Of a stretch of DNA of 64,000 nt, positions 41,543-50,683 are shown piece by piece (within the stretch, counting starts at the first letter, position 1; every line of letters starts with the position of its first letter). Location of the stretch: contig CANJQG010000004.1 of the NCBI GenBank assembly GCA_947476405.1, forward strand, positions 1 through 64,000. Direction: 5' to 3'. The position numbers and the translations under genes were made by a program. The stretch comes from Thiotrichales bacterium (lineage in GTDB: Bacteria; Pseudomonadota; Gammaproteobacteria; Francisellales; CACEW01). The notes below the pieces were generated by a model. That model was given only the letters and a program-made list of their open reading frames with translations, was not told where the DNA came from and made no database searches.

Positions 41543-42964
41543 ATGTTTAAACTTATGAGCGCTTACCCCGCCTTTCCAGAGATGCTCCTTCTTGCGGGCA
41601 CCGTCTTTATTTTACTGATTGACCTCTTTTTAAAAGGAAAGAAATCTCTGACGTTTTACCTAGCAGAACTCCTCTTGATTGGCGTATTCATCAGCCTGAT
41701 GGCGGAAAAAAATGTCAATCCACAGATTTTATATGCCGGCCATTATTTATTTGATCCCTTTGCGCGCGTGATGAAAGAAGCCGTCGTCTTAATGAGCTTT
41801 TTTATTTTTGCCTATACGCATAAACGCCGTGAATTTGAGCATCTACAAAGTGAGTTTCTATTTTTAGTCCTGTTTTCGCTTTTGGGCGCCATGGTGTTGG
41901 CGTCTGCTGAAAGTCTGCTGACGCTGTATTTAGGACTGGAATTACTCTCTCTTCCCCTCTACGCCATGATTGCCCTGCGTCGTGACGCGGTGACAGGCGG
42001 TGAGGCAGCGATCAAATACTTTATCATGGGTGCATTGGCCTCCGGATTTTTACTCTTTGGATTTTCGCTTTTATATGGCCTAACGGGCAGCATTGAATTA
42101 TCACAGATTGCAAGTCAAATTACCGCGCAGATGAGCGCCAGTCCAGCCTATTGGGTGGTCTTAACCCTGATCTTGGCTGCAGTGGCTTTTAAGCTAGGGA
42201 TTGTGCCTTTTCATATGTGGATTGCTGATGTGTATGAGGGTGCGCCTTTGTCTGTGACAATCTATCTTGCCAGTGTGCCTAAATTAGCTGTTCTAGCCTT
42301 ATTCGTCCGTATATTTGTGGATAGCCTATCTTATTCGACCATCCTGATACCGCATCTGTTATTTTGGCTGGGTGCGCTTTCTTTAATTTTTGGAAATTGT
42401 GCTGCGTTGGTCCAAAAAAGTCTCCGCCGCCTATTAGCCTATTCCACAGTCGCCAATATGGGGCTGATTTTTATGGCCTTTGGATTGGCAAGCCCGCAAG
42501 GTCAGGGTAGCGCTATTTTTTATGCCCTGGTTTATACTTTTAGCACAATCGGCATTTTTGGTTTAATTCTGTTATTCCGCGAAGACATCGTAAATATTGA
42601 TGACTTAAAAGGTCTGCATGCGCAAAAACCCTATCTGGCTTTTTTATTTTTACTGGTGATGCTCTCACTTGCAGGGATTCCCCCTCTGATTGGCTTTGAT
42701 TCTAAACTGCTGATCATCACTTCTTTGTTGCATCAACAGCAATATGGACTGACGATTCTGGTCGTAATCCTCTCTGTTGTGGCTGCGGCATATTATCTCA
42801 AACTCGTTAAGGCGATTTATTTTGAACGGGGCCGGGAAGATAAGTGGCTGACCTATCCTGGCTTGAATACCGTTCTGATCAATATCAATGTCTTGGCCTT
42901 GCTGCTCTTCGGCTTATTCCCATCCCATTTAATTGCGCTGGCTTATCACTTATTTAATTATTAG
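41543..42964 (+). CDS. nuoN: NADH-quinone oxidoreductase subunit N
   Basis: A 473-residue antiporter-like subunit next to nuoM. LTLYLGLELLSLPLYAMIAL has the key Glu, FKLGIVPFHMWIADVYEGAP the key Lys region, and LAGIPPLIGFDSKLL the late helix. It ends the nuo block; waaF begins 12 bases later and may be transcribed with it. Confidence 0.96.
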   Translation: MFKLMSAYPAFPEMLLLAGTVFILLIDLFLKGKKSLTFYLAELLLIGVFISLMAEKNVNPQILYAGHYLFDPFARVMKEAVVLMSFFIFAYTHKRREFEHLQSEFLFLVLFSLLGAMVLASAESLLTLYLGLELLSLPLYAMIALRRDAVTGGEAAIKYFIMGALASGFLLFGFSLLYGLTGSIELSQIASQITAQMSASPAYWVVLTLILAAVAFKLGIVPFHMWIADVYEGAPLSVTIYLASVPKLAVLALFVRIFVDSLSYSTILIPHLLFWLGALSLIFGNCAALVQKSLRRLLAYSTVANMGLIFMAFGLASPQGQGSAIFYALVYTFSTIGIFGLILLFREDIVNIDDLKGLHAQKPYLAFLFLLVMLSLAGIPPLIGFDSKLLIITSLLHQQQYGLTILVVILSVVAAAYYLKLVKAIYFERGREDKWLTYPGLNTVLININVLALLLFGLFPSHLIALAYHLFNY

Positions 42965-42976
42965 AATTATTTTAGT

Positions 42977-43981
42977 ATGACACAAAAAATACTGATTATT
43001 GCCCCAGCCTGGTTAGGCGATATGGTCATGGCCCATAGCCTGATCCAGGTGATTCAGCAACACAATCCTGAGGCAAGTCTGGCTATTTTAGCGCCCAGCT
43101 CAACCCTTCAAATCACAGAATTGATGCCTGAAATCAGCATACGCTTTTTGATTCCAGATCAACATGGGCAGTTTAATCTCAAAGCACGCTTTAAATTAGC
43201 CCGTCAATTGCGGGCCCAGAAATTTACTGCGGCCTATGTCTTACCCAATACCTGGAAATCTGCACTGATTCCCTTTCTAGCGGGGATTCCAAAGCGAATT
43301 GGTGCCCTGGGCGAACAGCGCTATTTTTTACTGAATGATCTCAGAAAGGGCGTGAAAAAACTGCCATTAATGGTACAACGCTATGTCACACTTGCCCATG
43401 CCCCGAATGCGTTTACAGAAGCGATGCCTTTTCCTTATCCACATCTCACGGTACCTGAAACTTTACGCGACCGAATCAAGCAAAAATTCAATCTGAATTT
43501 AGAAAAACCCGTCCTCACTTTATCTCCTGGAGCCGCATTTGGCCCTGCAAAACGCTGGCCCGTCCATTATTTTGCAGAAGTGGCCCGTGCAAAGAGTGAT
43601 GCAGGGTTTCAAGTCTGGATTATCGGTGGGCCAGCAGAAGTCACGCTCGGTGCAGAAATAGCGACTCTGGAGCCACGCGTGCATAATTTTACAATGAAAA
43701 CCTCACTGCTCGAAATGGCGGCCTTACTTTCGTTTTCAAATCAAGTCTTAACCAATGATTCGGGCCCGATGCATATTGCGGCAAGCCTCAATGTACCGGT
43801 ATTTGCGATCTTTGGTTCATCGAGCCCTGGATTTACCCCCCCATTAGGTGATAAAGTAATGATTATTGAAAAGCTTGGCTTAGATTGTCGCCCCTGTTTT
43901 GAGCGTGTCTGTCCTTTTGGACATTATGCTTGCCTCAAGGAAATCACGCCGGAGCAGGTTTTAATGAGGATGACTCCATGA
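42977..43981 (+). CDS. waaF: ADP-heptose--LPS heptosyltransferase II (WaaF)
   Basis: A 334-residue GT9 glycosyltransferase that adds the second heptose to the LPS inner core. IIAPAWLGDMVMAHSLIQVI opens the N-terminal domain, LSPGAAFGPAKRWP binds ADP-heptose, and VLTNDSGPMHIAASLNVPVFAIFG is the family core. DCRPCFERVCPFGHYACL is the cysteine segment typical of WaaF. A C7 run lies in the FTPPLG codons. It overlaps waaC by four bases. Confidence 0.93.
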   Translation: MTQKILIIAPAWLGDMVMAHSLIQVIQQHNPEASLAILAPSSTLQITELMPEISIRFLIPDQHGQFNLKARFKLARQLRAQKFTAAYVLPNTWKSALIPFLAGIPKRIGALGEQRYFLLNDLRKGVKKLPLMVQRYVTLAHAPNAFTEAMPFPYPHLTVPETLRDRIKQKFNLNLEKPVLTLSPGAAFGPAKRWPVHYFAEVARAKSDAGFQVWIIGGPAEVTLGAEIATLEPRVHNFTMKTSLLEMAALLSFSNQVLTNDSGPMHIAASLNVPVFAIFGSSSPGFTPPLGDKVMIIEKLGLDCRPCFERVCPFGHYACLKEITPEQVLMRMTP

Positions 43982-45027
43982 AAGTATTAAAAAAAATGAA
44001 ACAGCAAAACAACGACGCCACCCATTTTAAAATATTGCTCATTAAACTTTCTTCCCTCGGGGATATCATTCATGTCTTTCCCGCTTTGACTGAATTGCTA
44101 AAGCACCACCCCGAGGCTGAAGTCACCTGGGTCGTAGATCAACCTTTCGCGGAAGTCCCCCTCTGGCATCCGGCCGTTAAAAAAGTCATTGTGGCCCCAT
44201 TGCGTGACTTGAAAAAACAAGGCTGGGGTTTAAAAGCATTCTCTACTCTCAAAAATTTAATCACAGCCATTCGCGCCGAACAATATGATTTTGTGATCGA
44301 TGCGCAGGGCTTATTTAAAAGTGCAATGTTGGCCCGCCTTGCAAAAGGATATCGCGTTGGTTTTGGTCGCGGCTGTCTGCGTGAAAACGTCTGGTGGCTT
44401 TATCAACATTGGGTCTTTATCCCCTTTAAGGAACATGCTATTAAGCGCGTAAAAGCCTTATTTTCTGAAGTAGGAAAGTATGTTTCCATGCCTGAAATCC
44501 AATATGGTTTAGAAAAATGGACGCCTGTTAAGAACAAAGTGATTCTTTTTGCACATGGCACCACCTGGGCCAGCAAGCATTATCCTGATCCCTTGTGGAA
44601 GAAGCTGGCTGAATGCGTCACCGCAGCCGGTTATGAAGTCTGGCTCGCTCATACGAATGCGCATGAACTCAAACGAGCTGAATGGCTGAAAGTGAATGAT
44701 CAGGTCAAAGTCCTTCCCAAAATGTCTCTCAATCAAATCAAAGCCGCCTTGCTGAAGGTCTCGGGCGTGATTGCAGTGGACACAGGCCTCGCGCATATTT
44801 CAGCGGCTTTATCCATCCCCTGTGTCACGCTTTATGGCCCAACGGATCCAAGTAAAATCGGCACGATGGGTGAACATCAAAAACAACTCCAAGCCGTTTT
44901 TGAATGCGCTCCCTGTGGGAATCGCCAATGCACCCATGCAGATGCACTGAAGACCATCAGACCCCCTTGTTTCAAAACCCTTCCCCCTAGCGAAGTCTGG
45001 AAGGCCCTACAGGAATTATTATCCTAA
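43978..45027 (+). CDS. waaC: LPS heptosyltransferase I (WaaC)
   Basis: A 349-residue GT9 transferase that places the first heptose on Kdo. It shows ILLIKLSSLGDIIHVFPAL, YDFVIDAQGLFKSAMLARL, ILFAHGTTWASKHYPDPLW and VIAVDTGLAHISAALSIPCVTLYGPTDP, which favour WaaC over WaaF. The ATG at 43978 overlaps the waaF stop (ATGA) and has GAGG nine bases upstream; the in-frame codon at 43930 lies in waaF and is rejected. A cysteine-rich stretch (CAPCGNRQC) near the end is an addition to the E. coli length of 319. Confidence 0.92.
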   Translation: MKVLKKMKQQNNDATHFKILLIKLSSLGDIIHVFPALTELLKHHPEAEVTWVVDQPFAEVPLWHPAVKKVIVAPLRDLKKQGWGLKAFSTLKNLITAIRAEQYDFVIDAQGLFKSAMLARLAKGYRVGFGRGCLRENVWWLYQHWVFIPFKEHAIKRVKALFSEVGKYVSMPEIQYGLEKWTPVKNKVILFAHGTTWASKHYPDPLWKKLAECVTAAGYEVWLAHTNAHELKRAEWLKVNDQVKVLPKMSLNQIKAALLKVSGVIAVDTGLAHISAALSIPCVTLYGPTDPSKIGTMGEHQKQLQAVFECAPCGNRQCTHADALKTIRPPCFKTLPPSEVWKALQELLS

Positions 45028-45075
45028 AAAATACAGTCGATCTATTAAGGATATTCAGCGCCTTGGCATTCTATT

Positions 45076-45462
45076 TTACCCTGAAAGCGTAAACAAACTT
45101 TTAGCTTGAGTAGACTGAACCATCGGTGCTGCAGGACAATTTCCTGCATTAATAATTTTGATGGCACTATTTGTCACAACGCTTTTCCCCCCAATCAGGA
45201 ATTTTTTGGAAGTGCCGCTTACCGCTTTACCGATACTGTTGGTTGTACCGCTTATCGCACCTGGATCGTTGGGAATGGATAAAGTCAGTGGGTGAATCAT
45301 ATTAGTGGTTTCGATGGGCGACCCCTCAAAGGTCATGAGCGTATTCCCACCCATGAGGTCTTCCTGCGGGGCGATTGCTACCCCAGGAACGACTGCTCCC
45401 TGAACCATTAAAGGCTGAACGGAAGCAAATTGACCCGAGTTTCGAGTATTGATAAGTGACAT
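45076..45462 (-). CDS. Small protein of unknown function, faintly PAAR-like
   Basis: A 128-residue Ser/Thr/Asn/Gly-rich protein without signal peptide or membrane helix. The middle and end (GTTNSIGKAVSGTSKKFLIG, then GKSVVTNSAIKI and GNCPAAPMV) read as short beta turns, faintly like PAAR or DUF4150-type spike tips. No type VI secretion genes are near. The likeness is not strong enough for a name. It lies alone between waaC and mdh on the opposite strand. Confidence 0.5.
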   Translation of the reverse strand: MSLINTRNSGQFASVQPLMVQGAVVPGVAIAPQEDLMGGNTLMTFEGSPIETTNMIHPLTLSIPNDPGAISGTTNSIGKAVSGTSKKFLIGGKSVVTNSAIKIINAGNCPAAPMVQSTQAKSLFTLSG

Positions 45463-45594
45463 AATATTGGCCCACCCAAATAGATCTTTTGTTATTCTGT
45501 TGATATATTATTCTTTAATTTAAAGGTCGTCAAGGACAATTTAGGCTTTCGGGAATGACAGGATGAATCTACGAAGATAGAATCCCCTGCAGTC

Positions 45595-45623
45595 TTGCTA
45601 TTTTAAGCGCACTTCGGTAAATT
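45595..45623 (+). promoter_or_regulatory. Candidate mdh promoter
   Basis: TTGCTA (45595-45600), 17 bases, TAAATT (45618-45623), 40 bases before the mdh ATG. Match is moderate (four of six at the -10). The rest of 45463-45663 shows no gene. Confidence 0.4.
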
Positions 45624-45663
45624 GATATGGATTATTCATTTCATTAACCAGGAGTCTCAAATC

Positions 45664-46632
45664 ATGACAACACGTAAAAAAATTGCGCTGATTGGCGCAG
45701 GGAATATTGGCGGAACTTTAGCGCTTTTGGCGCTAACCAAAAAATTAGGCGATGTGGTTTTATTTGATATTGCTGAAGGCGTCCCTCAAGGTAAAGCATT
45801 GGATTTGGCGCAATGCGGCCCTATTGAAGGCTTTGATGGAAAAATTTTAGGTACGAATAATTATGAAGATATTGCTGATTCAGATGTCGTAATTGTGACC
45901 GCTGGCTCACCTCGCAAACCGGGAATGAGTCGTGATGATTTGCTGAGTATTAATGCAAAGGTCATGAAATCAGTCGGTGAAGCCATCAAAACACATTGCC
46001 CCAATGCATTTGTTATTTGTGTGACCAATCCGCTCGATATCATGGTGCGTTTGTTACATCATTTTTGCAAAGTACCCGATCATAAAATTATTGGAATGGC
46101 TGGAATTCTTGATTCCGCGCGTTTCAGCACCTTTTTAGCTTGGGAATTTAAAGTCTCCGTCAATCAGGTTCATGCTTATGTAATGGGCGGTCATGGTGAC
46201 TCCATGGTGCCCTTGACCAAAATGAGTAATATCGCTGGCATATCGCTTGCAGATATGGTGCGTTTTGGCTGCCTCAAACAAGAACGTCTGGATGAAATTA
46301 TCCAAAGGACCCGTCAAGGTGGCGGTGAAATTGTCAACCTCCTAAAAACAGGTTCCGCTTTTTATGCGCCCGCGGCCTCCGCAATTCAAATGGCAGAAGC
46401 TTATCTTTACGATCAACAGGCTATTCTACCTGTCGCTGCAAAAATCAAAGTCGGTCAATATGGAGTAAAAGAAAGCATTTTTGTAGGCGTTCCCGCCAAA
46501 ATCGGTGCTAAAGGCGTTGAAAAAATCATTGATGTTGATTTGACCGAACAAGAAAACGCCAATCTGCAAGTCTCCATTCAAGCCGTTATTGAATTGAATG
46601 AAGCCGCAGATCGGCTTGGTTTAACAGTCTAG
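45664..46632 (+). CDS. mdh: Malate dehydrogenase (LDH-like type)
   Basis: A 322-residue NAD-dependent malate dehydrogenase of the TCA cycle. KIALIGAGNIGGTLALLAL is the NAD site, SPRKPGMSRDDLLSIN carries the Arg pair that selects dicarboxylic substrates, VTNPLDIM and the catalytic His in VMGGHGDSMVPL follow. The double-arginine loop with Pro-Gly-Met-Ser-Arg marks malate rather than lactate dehydrogenase. ATG 45664 is chosen for the GGAG upstream; codons from 45622 add an unsupported leader. Confidence 0.95.
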   Translation: MTTRKKIALIGAGNIGGTLALLALTKKLGDVVLFDIAEGVPQGKALDLAQCGPIEGFDGKILGTNNYEDIADSDVVIVTAGSPRKPGMSRDDLLSINAKVMKSVGEAIKTHCPNAFVICVTNPLDIMVRLLHHFCKVPDHKIIGMAGILDSARFSTFLAWEFKVSVNQVHAYVMGGHGDSMVPLTKMSNIAGISLADMVRFGCLKQERLDEIIQRTRQGGGEIVNLLKTGSAFYAPAASAIQMAEAYLYDQQAILPVAAKIKVGQYGVKESIFVGVPAKIGAKGVEKIIDVDLTEQENANLQVSIQAVIELNEAADRLGLTV

Positions 46633-46877
46633 AGAAGGCTCGGCGCACCAGCAGATTCACCTCCTGCTGGTGACGACGCGGGCAAAGCAGGATGACCTAT
46701 CACAGCGCCAAGCGCAGGGGCAAAAGCAACAGCAACAGGATGTAAGGCCGCTCTATTGTTGACAACCGACTCAGCATGCGCAGCCTTGATACTGGGAGGG
46801 CCGCGTTTTTCGACCGCTGCAGCGCCAAGGATTTGATGAGGAGGGGGTGAGGGAGGGGGTGGGGGTGATCCGAACAA
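46629..46877 (-). CDS. Possible small proline/alanine-rich protein
   Basis: An 82-residue reading frame starting at TTG 46877, with AAGGAAG well placed upstream. The N-terminus is a proline run (GSPPPPPSPPPHQ), followed by Ala/Pro/Gly/Val-rich sequence. No domain is recognised, and composition is far from neighbours. It could be a real disordered protein, or a chance frame in GC-rich DNA. It ends with a 4-base overlap with mdh. Confidence 0.35.
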   Translation of the reverse strand: MFGSPPPPPSPPPHQILGAAAVEKRGPPSIKAAHAESVVNNRAALHPVAVAFAPALGAVIGHPALPASSPAGGESAGAPSLL

Positions 46878-46950
46878 AATACTTCCTTTTTTTTAAACTA
46901 CAGGATGCATTATATATGATCCATCCTACTTTTAAATAAAAATATAATCC

Positions 46951-47886
46951 TTAAGAATTCTTTATTGCGTATTTTATTGAATCTAAGACGTGACCTCCTC
47001 TGCTTAAGATTGATTCCATGCTTAGGTTTTCGACATCAGGCCAGGCTCGCAGCCAAGTCAATTGGCGCTTTGCATATTGACGGGTAGCGAAAAGAATGTG
47101 ATCAGGTAGCATTTTTTCAGAAATCTTATTTTCTAGAAAATTCCAGACTTGCCGATAGCCAACAGCACGCATGGATGGGAGATGGTCATACAGGATGTAC
47201 TTTTTTTTCAGCAAGATCACCTCATCAATCAACCCCGCTTCAAGCATTTGATTGATCCGCACTTGAATACGTTGATGCAAAACGCTGCGATCCTCTGGAA
47301 TCAAAGCAAAAGGAAGAAAGGTAAGCGCTGAGGGGCGATGATTTTGTGTTTGTAAAAAGCTTAATGGCTGACCCGTTAAATAAAAAACTTCCAGGCCGCG
47401 TCCAATTCTTTGCGTATCATTTACACTGATTTTAGAAGCGAAGACTGGATCGATTTGGAGGAGTTCCGCATACAACGCAGCCCAGCCTTGCTGCTCAGCC
47501 TTCTTGTAAATTTCTGCGCGAATCTCTGCATTGTCGGTGGGCAATTGCGCAAGGCCCTGCTGCAAGGCTTTAAAATAAAGCATGGTGCCGCCCACTAAAA
47601 GGGGAATTTTATTTTTTTGCCTAATTTGATGAATCAGCGCCGTCGCATCAGTGACAAATTGGCCGACAGAATAATGTTCCGTTGGATTGAGAATATCAAT
47701 CAAGTGATGTGGGACCGTAGATAATTCGTGCATTGTCGGTTTTGCCGTACCGATATTCATATCCTGATAAATCAGAGCTGAATCTACACTGATGATTTCA
47801 ATAGGAAATTCACGCGCCAAATCTAATGCCAGCGCAGTTTTACCACTTGCTGTTGGCCCCATGAGAAATAAAATCGATTTTTTCAT
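46951..47886 (-). CDS. miaA: tRNA dimethylallyltransferase MiaA
   Basis: A 311-residue enzyme that prenylates A37 of tRNAs reading UNN codons. P-loop LMGPTASGKTALALDLA, the catalytic Asp region ISVDSALIYQDMNIGTAKPT, LVGGTMLYFKAL, and SMRAVGYRQVW plus RQYAKRQLTWLR for tRNA contact are all present. The usual neighbours mutL and hfq are absent. Confidence 0.95.
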   Translation of the reverse strand: MKKSILFLMGPTASGKTALALDLAREFPIEIISVDSALIYQDMNIGTAKPTMHELSTVPHHLIDILNPTEHYSVGQFVTDATALIHQIRQKNKIPLLVGGTMLYFKALQQGLAQLPTDNAEIRAEIYKKAEQQGWAALYAELLQIDPVFASKISVNDTQRIGRGLEVFYLTGQPLSFLQTQNHRPSALTFLPFALIPEDRSVLHQRIQVRINQMLEAGLIDEVILLKKKYILYDHLPSMRAVGYRQVWNFLENKISEKMLPDHILFATRQYAKRQLTWLRAWPDVENLSMESILSRGGHVLDSIKYAIKNS

Positions 47887-47987
47887 TTGATGAGCATATG
47901 CAAATTTTAGCCTCAGCGCAATGCTTGATTATTTTTAAGCGAAGATTTACCATAGCTTTACTGCTTTAAAATAATGGAGAAGAATAG

Positions 47988-48368
47988 ATGCGTAAAACTG
48001 AATGTGGTGTGGGCAAAAAATGTGGCGGTAAAAATAGCTATGCGGCCTATTTTCTTTATGCGGTGAGCCTGGTCGGTTTTTTGGACCTCTTTTCCTCGGG
48101 AAGCATTACAGGGCATTATACGCCTTTGATCGGTGTGGATATTGCAGTTTATATCGTGATGATTTTACTGGCGATACGCATTCATCAAGGTCACTGCTTT
48201 GCAAAATGGGCTTATGGGATTTTGGCCGTAGTTTGGTACTGCGCCCTGCTCTTTTATCTCCCTAAATTTCATCATACCTTAGATTGGTATACTTTATTTA
48301 TGCAGTGGGTATTGAGCATTTTGGCGCTGTGGGCGTTGCTGCGTCCGAAAAAATCTCAGGATCTTTAA
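47988..48368 (+). CDS. Small membrane protein of unknown function
   Basis: A 126-residue protein with a Cys/Gly/Lys N-terminus (TECGVGKKCGGKN) and four hydrophobic segments (about residues 20-36, 48-63, 73-90, 103-117). Histidines and tyrosines are frequent in the loops. GGAG precedes the ATG. Its last 71 bases overlap the convergent MFS gene. I recognise no family. Confidence 0.65.
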   Translation: MRKTECGVGKKCGGKNSYAAYFLYAVSLVGFLDLFSSGSITGHYTPLIGVDIAVYIVMILLAIRIHQGHCFAKWAYGILAVVWYCALLFYLPKFHHTLDWYTLFMQWVLSILALWALLRPKKSQDL

Positions 48369-49686
48369 AAATCTGTTTATCAATTTTAAGATAGGCTATT
48401 TTTTCTTGAGGGCAAACCATTGCATCAAAAATACCAGGGGTCGCCAGCAATTTAGCTTGTAAAGCTTTTGCAGCTGGCTCATCCAATTCACCAATCGTAA
48501 TGATTTTTGAACTCAAGTGCCGTGGCTTTTTCATGAAAATCGAAACAGCCAACCAAAGCAAGCCGATTGCAGCACACAGAATAAAAATACTTCCAAACCC
48601 AAAATGACTAAAGACCAAGCCTGAAAGCCCTCCTCCAGCCAGAATTCCCAAAAACTGCGCGCTAGAATAGATCCCCATTGCGGTTCCTTTATTGCCCGCA
48701 GGGGCAATTTTGGCAATCAGTGAAGGCAAGCTGGATTCTAAAAAAGTAAACGCCGCAAAAAACAAGATGAGAATCAGACCCATGATAATGATGTTTTGAT
48801 GAAAAAATCCAAGGAGAATTTCAGAGAAGGTCAGCAAAGCAATGGCGCCAATAAAAATCGGTTTCATCAAGCGCTTTTTCTCCGCAATAATAATAAAGGG
48901 CAGCATCAACGCAAATGAAATCAGCAGAACGGGTAAATAAATCATCCATTGATGATTATTGGCAAGATCCAGGTGATCCACCAAAATAATCGGCACCGCA
49001 ACGAAAAGCGCCGTTAAAATCGCATGGAGGCAAAAAATTCCGAAATCTAAACGCAGGAGTTCAGGCATCATCAGAATGGTTTTAAATTGCCCCAAGACAG
49101 CCTCGTTATCCCTCTGAATAAACAAATGATTGGGTGTGGGAATCAAAAATAAGACGACCAAAATCCCCACGATGGCTAAAATCGCAGTAAACCAAAAAAT
49201 CCCAGACAAACCGATCCAACTATTTAAAACAGGGCCGATCATCAGGGCAATAATAAATGAAAAACCTATGGTCATGCCAAGGACAGACATCGCTTTTAGT
49301 CGATGCTCCTCTGCAGTATGGTCCGCAAGAAGCGCAGTCAAGGTGCTCCCAATCGCTCCGGCCCCTTGAATTGCACGGCCTAAAATCAGCATATTAATGC
49401 TGTGCGATTTTGCGGCCACAATACTGCCGATTACAAATAAAATTAGGCCAAAAATAATCACGGGCTTGCGGCCAATGCGGTCAGAACACAAACCAAATGG
49501 AATTTGTAAAATCCCCTGCGTTAAACCGTAAATCCCCAAAGCAAGTCCCATCATCACAGGCGTTGCATTTTTGAAATCATTGATATACAAGCTAAAAACA
49601 GGCAAGATCATAAACAGGCCTAACATGCGAAATGCATAGATACTGGCAATCGAAAAGGTGGCTTTTTTTTCAAGGAGGGTCATCAT
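48298..49686 (-). CDS. YajR-like MFS transporter
   Basis: A 462-residue major facilitator with 12 helices. The motif A copy GLCSDRIGRKPVIIFG sits between helices 2 and 3. After the last helix (about residue 390) there is a cytoplasmic tail of about 65 residues: ITIGELDEPAAKALQAKLLA and GIFDAMVCPQEKIAYLKID. This beta-alpha-beta ferredoxin-like domain is the YAM domain of YajR. The transported drug or metabolite is unknown. The gene overlaps the convergent small membrane protein by 71 bases. Confidence 0.85.
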   Translation of the reverse strand: MMTLLEKKATFSIASIYAFRMLGLFMILPVFSLYINDFKNATPVMMGLALGIYGLTQGILQIPFGLCSDRIGRKPVIIFGLILFVIGSIVAAKSHSINMLILGRAIQGAGAIGSTLTALLADHTAEEHRLKAMSVLGMTIGFSFIIALMIGPVLNSWIGLSGIFWFTAILAIVGILVVLFLIPTPNHLFIQRDNEAVLGQFKTILMMPELLRLDFGIFCLHAILTALFVAVPIILVDHLDLANNHQWMIYLPVLLISFALMLPFIIIAEKKRLMKPIFIGAIALLTFSEILLGFFHQNIIIMGLILILFFAAFTFLESSLPSLIAKIAPAGNKGTAMGIYSSAQFLGILAGGGLSGLVFSHFGFGSIFILCAAIGLLWLAVSIFMKKPRHLSSKIITIGELDEPAAKALQAKLLATPGIFDAMVCPQEKIAYLKIDKQIFKDPEIFSDAATPTAPKCSIPTA

Positions 49687-49700
49687 ATTTATGTAAACTG

Positions 49701-49728
49701 TTGCAAATAAAGATGGCTATGGTAGCAT
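49701..49728 (+). promoter_or_regulatory. Candidate cyo operon promoter
   Basis: TTGCAA (49701-49706) and TAGCAT (49723-49728), spaced 16 bases, 46 bases before cyoA. No FNR or ArcA-type site was evident by eye. Confidence 0.35.
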
Positions 49729-49774
49729 AGGCGTTAATTTTCTGACAGCTTGATTGCAAAGGGAGTCAAACAGC

Positions 49775-50653
49775 ATGCTTAAATTACGGCGTTTTTTATC
49801 AACGATTCTATCATTAGGCATGCTTCTGCTTATAACAGGTTGCAGCAAAATGGAAGTGTTGAATCCCATGGGCCCCATTGCCGAAGATGAAAAACAATTG
49901 CTCATCGATGCACTCTGCCTCATGCTCATCATTATTATTCCGGTGATTATTTTAACGCTCTTAATTGCACGTCGTTATCGCGCCTCAAATACCAAAGCAA
50001 AATACTCACCTAACTGGAGTCACGGCACCTTGCTTGAAGCAGGCTGGTGGGTTTTGCCTATTATTATTATTGCGGTATTGGGAACGATGACCTGGCGCAC
50101 GACGCATTCTTTAGACCCCTACAAACCCATTAACAGCAAAGTTCCAGCCTTGAATATTCAAGTGGTTTCTTTGCAATGGCGTTGGTTATTCATCTATCCT
50201 GCGCAAAATATCGCAACGCTTGATTTTGTTGAGTTTCCCGTTGATACACCGATTAATTTCAGCGTAACCTCTGATGCACCAATGAACTCTTTCCAAATTC
50301 GTCAATTAGCAGGGCAAATTTACGCCATGAATGGCATGAAAACTGAACTGCATTTGATTGCTAGCCATACGGGTGATTATGCGGGACGCTCCGTAAACTT
50401 CAGTGGCCCCGGCTTTGCAGATATGACTTTTGTGGCACATGTGGTGTCAGAAAATGACTTTAATACCTGGGTTCAAACCGTTAAAAAAGGCAATTCTATT
50501 TTAACGCTGCCTGCGTACAAGCAATTAGCGCTTCCTTCACAAGATCACAGCGTGCAATTGTATTCTAATGTGGCACCCGATTTATTTAATCATATTATTA
50601 TGAGCTATATGGGCCCTGATATGCCCAATATGAAAATGACTTCTGGGTCTTAA
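49775..50653 (+). CDS. cyoA: Cytochrome bo3 quinol oxidase subunit II
   Basis: A 292-residue lipoprotein subunit. Lipobox LLITGC (Cys near 23) is followed by two membrane helices and a cupredoxin-fold periplasmic domain with QVVSLQWRWLFIYPAQNIAT. The Cu-A ligands are absent, as in quinol oxidases. ATG 49775 is preferred because GGGAG precedes it and the protein then begins with a proper signal peptide. First gene of cyoABCDE. Confidence 0.95.
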   Translation: MLKLRRFLSTILSLGMLLLITGCSKMEVLNPMGPIAEDEKQLLIDALCLMLIIIIPVIILTLLIARRYRASNTKAKYSPNWSHGTLLEAGWWVLPIIIIAVLGTMTWRTTHSLDPYKPINSKVPALNIQVVSLQWRWLFIYPAQNIATLDFVEFPVDTPINFSVTSDAPMNSFQIRQLAGQIYAMNGMKTELHLIASHTGDYAGRSVNFSGPGFADMTFVAHVVSENDFNTWVQTVKKGNSILTLPAYKQLALPSQDHSVQLYSNVAPDLFNHIIMSYMGPDMPNMKMTSGS

Positions 50654-50683
50654 TTTAATTCTGGCTAATGACAAGGAAATAAC

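Noticed and set aside
43930..43977. N-terminal extension of WaaC upstream of 43978
   Set aside because: It lies entirely inside waaF, while the ATG at 43978 has a ribosome site and the usual ATGA overlap.
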